9,610 nucleotides of DNA from Chloroflexaceae bacterium UBA1466 (lineage in GTDB: Bacteria > Chloroflexota > Chloroflexia > Chloroflexales > Chloroflexaceae), in the NCBI GenBank assembly GCA_002325605.1, contig DCSM01000005.1:1-9610 (forward strand), in the 5' to 3' direction. Position 1 is the stretch's first letter. Every line of letters begins with the position of its first letter. The notes beneath the pieces were generated by a model. That model did not search any database. It was given only the letters and a program-made list of their open reading frames with translations, and was not told the origin of the DNA. This document shows positions 5,777 to 9,610 of this stretch, in pieces. A program made the position numbers and the translations under genes.

Positions 5777-8254
5777 ATGAAATGGACATTTTCACATTCT
5801 AGAGCAATTGCTCTTTTGCTTCTGCTTGGCAACCTCTTTGCCTGGCATCCCGTAGCCGCAAACGAACCTGTGACTAAGATAGAGACCATATCCCTTACTT
5901 CGGTGGTCGATTGGCAAGGGGGAATTATTCACGGGCTACTTTTCAGTAATAACGATGGGGGGGAACTGCGTCTGAATGAAGATCAGGTGGAAGGTTTCTT
6001 TATTTCGGCCCCGATCTCGACGACCTTTCCCTTCAACGCGGTAGGGGTTGCCTGGCAAGCCGAAACACCGCAAGATACTTCGCTCATCCTTGAGCTTAGG
6101 GGAAGTAGCAACCCTAACCCTTGGCCTTCATTTGCGCCAGGGGTCGGGCTTCAGGTTGATGAAGGGCCCAATGAAAATTGGGGGCCTTGGCAACCTTTGG
6201 TGGCGGGGAAAGACCATTCGCCGAATGATGGTTCCCTGACCACGGCGGACGTGCTATCCTTTCCCCCAGAGACGCATTATCTTCAGGTTCGAGCGCTTTT
6301 TAAGAGTAGGGCCCCACGAGCTTCTGCCACTTTGAGCGAACTGAAAATTTCCTACCTCCGAACGGTAGGCCCTTACAATTCAAAGGTAGAAGGTTTGCCC
6401 AAAGCCACCCTAACCTTTGGCCCCCGCACGCTCACGCCGCGCCCGATGGCCATCCCCCGTGCAATCTGGAGTGGGCGCGAGGAGCGGGCCGCCGATAATG
6501 CCCAGCGCCTCGAAATGGCAACGGAGATTGTGCTGCATTCAGTGATCTTAGGGCCCCAGGAAGATCGGTTGGCCTTTCTCAGAGCTTTGTTAGCTTATCA
6601 GACCAAGGTTCTAGGCTGGAGCGATTTTGCCTATCACTACTTGGTCGACCAGGATGGGATGCTCTATGAAGGTCGGCTTGGTGGGCCTTTAGCAGCCCGG
6701 TTGCCAGGGCAAGATAGCGCGATTCAAATTGGGCTGCTCAAAGATCAGCAAGAAGAATTACCGAGCGAAAAGGCTCAAACGACGTTGGTACGTCTTCTGG
6801 CCTGGCTCGGTGAAGCTTACAACCTTCCCCCAAAGGGTGAGCATCTTATCCTAAAGGGCGAGCAAGAGAAGTTGCGCCCAAACGTTGTTGCGGCCAGTGA
6901 GTTTCTGCTTCAGGAAGCGGGTGGTGACCCACCTTTGGAACGCTTGGTGGCAACGACTCGGAATCGGGCGGATCAAGCTACGATCCGTTCTCAATGGTAT
7001 TTTGCCGAAAGTAATACTAAAGACTACACTGAGCGGCTAACTTTTTTCAACCCTACGGATAATGAAGCCAACGTTTCAGTAACAATCTTTGGGGAAGATA
7101 TGGAAACGCCAATCCAAACGGGCTTAGTTGTTCCGCCCCGCCGCCAGACTAATCTTAATTTGAAAGACGTTGTGGGCGAGAAAATTGGTTTATCAGTGGT
7201 GGTGGATGCAAGTGAAGCAATTATCACTGAGCGCACAATGACTTTGCCCACGGATACAGATAGTAGCGCGGGCAGCATGCAACCTTCGCGGGTCTGGTAT
7301 TTTGCAGAAGGTTCCACCGATAGCCCCTTTCAGACTTACCTTATCTTGTTTAACCCCCAAGATACGCCAACTGAAACCAAAATAACCTACATGAAAGGTG
7401 ACGGTTCGCAAGTTGAGCGGAGTCAAGTTGTGCCAGCCCGCAAGCGCTTGGTGATCACGGTGAGCGATGGAGATCAAGGGGTCGGTGCAGCGGGGTTCGG
7501 GACGCAAATCATAGCTAATCAGCCGATTGTGGCAGAACGTACAATGCGGTTTGGGGCCAATGGGGAAGGAATGCACACTCGCGCAGGGATTGGGGTTCTC
7601 TCGCGGCGGTGGTATTTTGCCGAAGGGACAACCGCTTCACCCTTTGAGATGCGTTTGCTCCTCCTCAACCCTAATCCTCAACTGGCGACCACCACCGTCA
7701 CCTTTATGACTCCCGATGGCACTTCGCTCACGCGGCGCTACGCCATTCCGCCGACCACGCGCTTGGTCGTGGATGTCAATGAAGTTGTCCCTTCGCTGGG
7801 CGTGGCCACGATGGTCAAGGCAGATCGACCTTTGGCCGTCGAGCGGGCGATCTATTTCAATCCACAAGTCCTGGGCGGCGAAGCGGCTGACCCTAACCCC
7901 AAGCTAATGGCGGGGAGCGCAAGTGCGGGCGCGCTTGCACCTGCTTATTCGTGGCGGTTTGCCGAAGGAAATACCACGGCGAACACGCGCCAATATCTCT
8001 TGTTGAGTAATCCCAGCGCAGGTCAAGCACGAGTTTCGTTGGATTTCGTTTTAGCCGACGGTACGATTCAGAGCCAAAATGCGGTTATGCCTGCCAATTC
8101 ACGCTATACCCTTGCGATTCACGAGCTTTATCCGAATCAAGAGATGCTTTCAGCCGTGATTCGGTCTACCCAACCAATTGTAGCCGAGCGCTCGATCTTT
8201 ATGGATGGCGGTAAAGCTGGCGGAACAACGACGTTGGGGCTTCCTGGCGAATAG
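5777..8254 (+). CDS. exported PGRP/amidase-like protein with four FAEG repeats
   Basis: This 825-residue protein has a signal peptide (basic MKWTFSHSR, hydrophobic core 10-22, likely cut after VAA near residue 28). Residues about 35-195 look like a beta-sandwich with Trp-rich turns (NENWGPWQPL), of the kind that precedes PGRP domains in actinobacterial amidases. Residues about 228-375 resemble the peptidoglycan-recognition/amidase_2 fold: Trp231, the first zinc-type His254 in IVLHSV, GWSDFAYHYLVDQDGMLYEGR (280-300, keeping the catalytic-type Tyr286) and SAIQIGLL. The second and third zinc ligands, normally in GHRD..T.CPG, are missing; the matching stretch reads LILKGEQEKLRPN. It is therefore probably a binding or structural domain and not an active amidase. 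The rest is four repeats opening W-[YR]-F-A-E at residues 407, 507, 612 and 726, each closing with an ERxM/ERxI phrase. Such repeats are found on exported proteins of Chloroflexota and Actinomycetota; their function is not known to me. No anchor is visible at the C-terminus, so it may be secreted. Confidence 0.8.
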   Translation: MKWTFSHSRAIALLLLLGNLFAWHPVAANEPVTKIETISLTSVVDWQGGIIHGLLFSNNDGGELRLNEDQVEGFFISAPISTTFPFNAVGVAWQAETPQDTSLILELRGSSNPNPWPSFAPGVGLQVDEGPNENWGPWQPLVAGKDHSPNDGSLTTADVLSFPPETHYLQVRALFKSRAPRASATLSELKISYLRTVGPYNSKVEGLPKATLTFGPRTLTPRPMAIPRAIWSGREERAADNAQRLEMATEIVLHSVILGPQEDRLAFLRALLAYQTKVLGWSDFAYHYLVDQDGMLYEGRLGGPLAARLPGQDSAIQIGLLKDQQEELPSEKAQTTLVRLLAWLGEAYNLPPKGEHLILKGEQEKLRPNVVAASEFLLQEAGGDPPLERLVATTRNRADQATIRSQWYFAESNTKDYTERLTFFNPTDNEANVSVTIFGEDMETPIQTGLVVPPRRQTNLNLKDVVGEKIGLSVVVDASEAIITERTMTLPTDTDSSAGSMQPSRVWYFAEGSTDSPFQTYLILFNPQDTPTETKITYMKGDGSQVERSQVVPARKRLVITVSDGDQGVGAAGFGTQIIANQPIVAERTMRFGANGEGMHTRAGIGVLSRRWYFAEGTTASPFEMRLLLLNPNPQLATTTVTFMTPDGTSLTRRYAIPPTTRLVVDVNEVVPSLGVATMVKADRPLAVERAIYFNPQVLGGEAADPNPKLMAGSASAGALAPAYSWRFAEGNTTANTRQYLLLSNPSAGQARVSLDFVLADGTIQSQNAVMPANSRYTLAIHELYPNQEMLSAVIRSTQPIVAERSIFMDGGKAGGTTTLGLPGE
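6995..8254 (+). repeat. four tandem W-Y-F-A-E-G protein repeats
   Basis: Units begin at 6995, 7295, 7610 and 7952, so spacing is 100, 105 and 114 residues. Shared positions are W(Y/R)FAE(G/S).T, a (L)(T/I/L)...NP strand, a (G/D)DG or similar turn, a VP(P/A)..R strand and an ITERTM / IVAERTM / LAVERAI / IVAERSI end. Units 2 and 3 are most alike. DNA identity is low apart from the opening words, so the copies are ancient. Confidence 0.75.
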
Positions 8255-8266
8255 AATGCGCTAGGA

Positions 8267-8293
8267 GTAGGACAGGCATCTTGCCTGTCCTAC
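8267..8293. terminator. perfect 12-bp hairpin in the convergent gap
   Basis: GTAGGACAGGCA (8267-8278), loop TCT, then TGCCTGTCCTAC (8282-8293) form a perfect 12-bp stem 12 bases past the stop of the PGRP-like gene. It could end or stabilise transcripts of the plus-strand block, and from the other side those of nadK. Neither side has a T run, so it is not a standard intrinsic terminator. Its sequence resembles dispersed hairpin repeats known in several bacterial phyla, and a degraded relative lies at 9412-9430. Confidence 0.5.
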
Positions 8294-8330
8294 GTCCAGT
8301 AGGGGCGCTGGGCCAACGCCACTCGTTAGG

Positions 8331-8380
8331 ACGCTGGTTTCGGCAAGCTCAACCAGCGTTCCCTGAGCATGCCGAAGGGA
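8331..8380. repeat. REP-like element with two alternative stems
   Basis: Stem A pairs ACGCTGGTT (8331-8339) with AACCAGCGT (8351-8359), nine perfect base pairs with an 11-base loop. Stem B pairs TTCGGCAAGCTCA (8339-8351) with TGAGCATGCCGAA (8364-8376), 12 of 13 pairs with a 12-base loop. The two share bases 8339 and 8351, and the loop of A is an arm of B, so they cannot both form as simple hairpins. Halves of this element recur at 1-12, 9279-9298, 9503-9522 and, in variant form, 9250-9268 and 9537-9555. It lies just outside the 3' end of nadK. Confidence 0.65.
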
Positions 8381-8392
8381 ACTGTAGGATCT

Positions 8393-9226
8393 TTAGCGCA
8401 GGCTGCGCTGGAGGCGTTGGGTCAGGCTGGAATAGAATTGGGCTGGGGGTTGGACTCGCACAAAAGAACAGCTTTTGGAACTTCTACATACCGCAACTTT
8501 ATCACTTTCTTGAAGGCTGACCGTCTCCATCCCATCAATGGTCAAAACGGCATGATGCCGATTGCGTAAGGCCAAAGTTATGATTGAGTCTTCGTGAAGG
8601 ACCATCGCGGAGATGGGCGCGAGATGCGCGGCAACGGGCACGAGGATCAAAGCCTGGGAACGCGGATCAACCACCGGCCCGCCCGCCGAGAGGGCATAAG
8701 CCGTCGAGCCAGTCGCGGTTGCGACCAGCACCCCATCAGCCCGATAGGTGATCAAGGGGATCGCATCAATCTCAACCTCAACCCAGACCACGTGGCTGCC
8801 TTCGCCCCGCGAGACAACCACCTCATTGAGGGCGTGAAATTCAGCGATCACCACGTCTTGGCGATAGAGCTTCACGTGAATGAGGGCCCGTTGATCAGCC
8901 CAGCCCCCACCCGCAAAAATCGTTTGAAGGCTGCTGGGCAATTGGCTGGGAGTCAGTTCGGCCATAAAATTGAGTCGCCCCAGCGCCACCGCTAAAATGG
9001 GGGCTTCTTGTTGCAAAGCCACCCGCATTGCCTGGAGAACTGTCCCATCGCCCCCAAGCACGACCAGCAATTCAACCCCTTCGAGGGTGCTGGAGTTTGC
9101 AACAGCTTCCTGGGCGCTGCCCACCCAGAAATTTAGCTTCTGATTCTGGAGCCACCCCCCTAAGGCTTCGGCCAATTGTTGCGCGTTTTCTGAAAGGGGA
9201 TTAAAGATTACTCCAACATAGTGCAT
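8393..9226 (-). CDS. nadK: NAD kinase
   Basis: ATP-dependent (or polyphosphate-dependent) phosphorylation of NAD to NADP in the cytoplasm, the only route to NADP in most bacteria. The 277-residue protein has the usual length and all signature motifs: start MHYVGVIFNP, LVVLGGDGTVLQAMR with GGDGT at 58-62, ALGRLNFMAEL (82-92), Asn134-Glu135, and the ADGVLVATATGSTAYALSAGGPVV core (163-186). The late strand LTIDGMETVSL follows, and the end FYSSLTQRLQ matches the family. The ATG at 9226 is chosen over an in-frame GTG at 9247 because MHYVGVIFNP is where the family begins and the GTG has no properly spaced ribosome site. GGAGGG at 9240-9245 is 13 bases upstream of the ATG, rather far, so initiation may be modest. 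The gene converges on the six-gene block. Its stop codon lies within a near-palindrome (AGCGCAG-G-CTGCGCT, 8395-8409) that encodes its last residues. Its leader carries REP-like sequence. Confidence 0.95.
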   Translation of the reverse strand: MHYVGVIFNPLSENAQQLAEALGGWLQNQKLNFWVGSAQEAVANSSTLEGVELLVVLGGDGTVLQAMRVALQQEAPILAVALGRLNFMAELTPSQLPSSLQTIFAGGGWADQRALIHVKLYRQDVVIAEFHALNEVVVSRGEGSHVVWVEVEIDAIPLITYRADGVLVATATGSTAYALSAGGPVVDPRSQALILVPVAAHLAPISAMVLHEDSIITLALRNRHHAVLTIDGMETVSLQESDKVAVCRSSKSCSFVRVQPPAQFYSSLTQRLQRSLR

Positions 9227-9249
9227 AAGGCTTATCTTTCCCTCCACTT

Positions 9250-9310
9250 CCTGAGTTTATCGAAGGGAGCGGGTTTCGGGTTTCGGCAGAGCTTCAACTA
9301 GCGTCGGCAA
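9250..9310. repeat. REP-like halves in the nadK leader
   Basis: CCTGAGTTTATCGAAGGGA (9250-9268) is followed by a 20-base segment at 9279-9298 that is repeated exactly at 9503-9522, then by TCGGCAAGCTCA at 9304-9315. The halves are in the opposite order to the 8331-8380 element. The first half begins 24 bases upstream of the nadK ATG, so it would lie in the nadK messenger leader. Confidence 0.55.
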
Positions 9311-9411
9311 GCTCACTTACCGCTCGCCCACCATTCTCAGAAGCATAACATAGAAATGACAGTGGGCCAAGGCCGGGGAGTTCGCTAAACTCGCTTATCG
9401 CTCAGGCCCTC

Positions 9412-9436
9412 TAGGAGGGACATCTTGCCCACCATG
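9412..9436. repeat. degraded relative of the 8267-8293 hairpin
   Basis: The stretch shares the order TAGGAG..GGACA..CATCTTGCC with 8262-8286, but the arms no longer pair fully. GCCCAC at 9427-9432 can still pair with GTGGGC at 9362-9367. It is probably a decayed or variant copy of the same dispersed hairpin. Confidence 0.35.
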
Positions 9437-9453
9437 CTTGAATAAGCTATACT
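9425..9453 (+). promoter_or_regulatory. candidate sigma-70-type promoter, rightward
   Basis: TTGCCC (9425-9430), a 17-base spacer and TATACT (9448-9453) match four of six and five of six consensus positions. Transcription would start near 9460 and run out of the window, away from nadK. AT-rich sequence with an imperfect inverted repeat (TGAATA at 9439-9444, TATTCA at 9453-9458 region) surrounds the -10. No gene is visible downstream within the window. Confidence 0.35.
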
Positions 9454-9468
9454 ATTCAGAGTTTGGGT

Positions 9469-9556
9469 GCTAAGTTTATCGAAAGCAGCCAAGAAGGCCT
9501 CTGGTTTCGGCAGAGCTTCAACCAACGAAAACGGCCCCTGAGTTTGTCGAAGGGGC
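9469..9556. repeat. REP-like cluster near the right edge
   Basis: A degraded half GCTAAGTTTATCGAAAGC (9469-9486) is followed by the 9503-9522 segment and then CCTGAGTTTGTCGAAGGGG (9537-9555). GCCCCT (9534-9539) and AGGGGC (9551-9556) pair around an 11-base loop. The last two pieces have the same order as in the 8331-8380 element, with a variant sequence. Confidence 0.55.
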
Positions 9557-9590
9557 TTTCAAGATCGAAGCGGAGGTTTCGCCCTCGGAA

Positions 9591-9610
9591 GCCCCGGCTA
9601 AAGCCGGGGC
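9591..9610. repeat. perfect 8-bp hairpin at the right edge
   Basis: GCCCCGGC, loop TAAA, GCCGGGGC make a perfect stem that ends with the window. This form is familiar as a dispersed intergenic hairpin in several bacterial phyla. Whether a T run follows cannot be seen, so a terminator role for a gene on either side stays open. Confidence 0.5.

Larger units (their letters stand above)
9227..9610. other. gene-free repeat-rich region upstream of nadK
   Basis: No coding region in this stretch is supported. It holds REP-like halves (9250-9310 and 9469-9556) and a degenerate pair of similar segments: GCTCACTTACCGCTC near 9311-9325 and ACTCGCTTATCGCTC near 9389-9403. It also holds a small hairpin GAGTT-CGCTA-AACTC (9379-9393), a rightward promoter candidate and an edge hairpin. 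For nadK on the minus strand, an extended -10 candidate TGT-TATGCT reads across 9350-9342 without a good -35. That would give a leader of about 110 bases, which is weak evidence. Confidence 0.6.

Noticed and set aside
7193..7576. 127-residue minus-strand reading frame
   Set aside because: It is a shadow of the FAEG repeat region and shows no motif.
8281..8520. Short plus-strand frame in the convergent gap
   Set aside because: It runs through the hairpin repeats and into nadK antisense, so it is not credible as a gene.
8594..8995. 133-residue plus-strand reading frame
   Set aside because: It is antisense within nadK, shows no recognisable motif and has no ribosome site; nadK on the other strand is certain.
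9227..9247. GTG at 9247 (minus strand) as the nadK start
   Set aside because: The extra seven residues precede the usual family start, and the only AGGAA upstream directly abuts this codon.
9227..9610. CRISPR array
   Set aside because: The repeated words are irregularly spaced, vary in order and direction, and lack regular spacers.
9227..9610. tRNA or other structured RNA gene
   Set aside because: No cloverleaf arms, TTCGA-type T loop in context or CCA-like acceptor end could be found; the TCGA words belong to the REP-like halves.
9591..9610. Calling the edge hairpin a proven terminator
   Set aside because: The sequence stops at the stem end, so a following T run cannot be seen, and the form is also common as a dispersed repeat.

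Overview
The window reads as a chromosomal piece of a bacterium that is probably a member of the Chloroflexota (Anaerolineae-like). This is an inference from protein style and repeats, not a database result. The clues are a lipid-anchored DUF4015 protein, an exported protein with tandem W-[YR]-F-A-E repeats, a short-lid Hsp70 next to a J-like protein with a PPE signature, and many short stem-loop repeats built from TTCGGCA..GCTCA / CCTGAG..CGAAGG halves. Nothing points to a phage, plasmid or transposase.

Positions 1-8254 carry six plus-strand genes packed head to tail. They are a J-domain-like protein (50-397), a long GrpE (394-1422, overlapping stop and start), a short-lid Hsp70 (1444-3162), an OsmC/YhfA-type peroxide-handling protein (3181-3606), a lipoprotein with four carboxypeptidase-regulatory-like repeats and a DUF4015 glycosidase-like barrel (3637-5739), and an exported protein with a degenerate PGRP/amidase domain and four FAEG repeats (5777-8254). 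Every gap is 37 bases or less, so all six could be one transcript. The first three form a complete but non-standard Hsp70 machine: the J partner has PPE where HPD is expected, GrpE is much longer than usual, and the Hsp70 lid is short. OsmC fits a stress theme. The last two genes act outside the membrane, and their link to the chaperones rests on gene order only.

On the minus strand, nadK (NAD kinase, 8393-9226) converges on this block. The 138-base convergent gap holds a perfect 12-bp hairpin and a second repeat that can fold in two mutually exclusive ways. The 384 bases upstream of nadK (9227-9610) contain no gene that I can support. They hold several copies of the same short repeat family, a plausible sigma-70-type promoter reading rightward out of the window, and a perfect 8-bp hairpin at the very edge. 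The window also starts inside what looks like the tail of one such repeat.

The most interesting items are the PPE-type J/GrpE/Hsp70 cassette, the exported PGRP-like protein that has lost most of its zinc ligands, and the repeat elements at the ends and leader of nadK.
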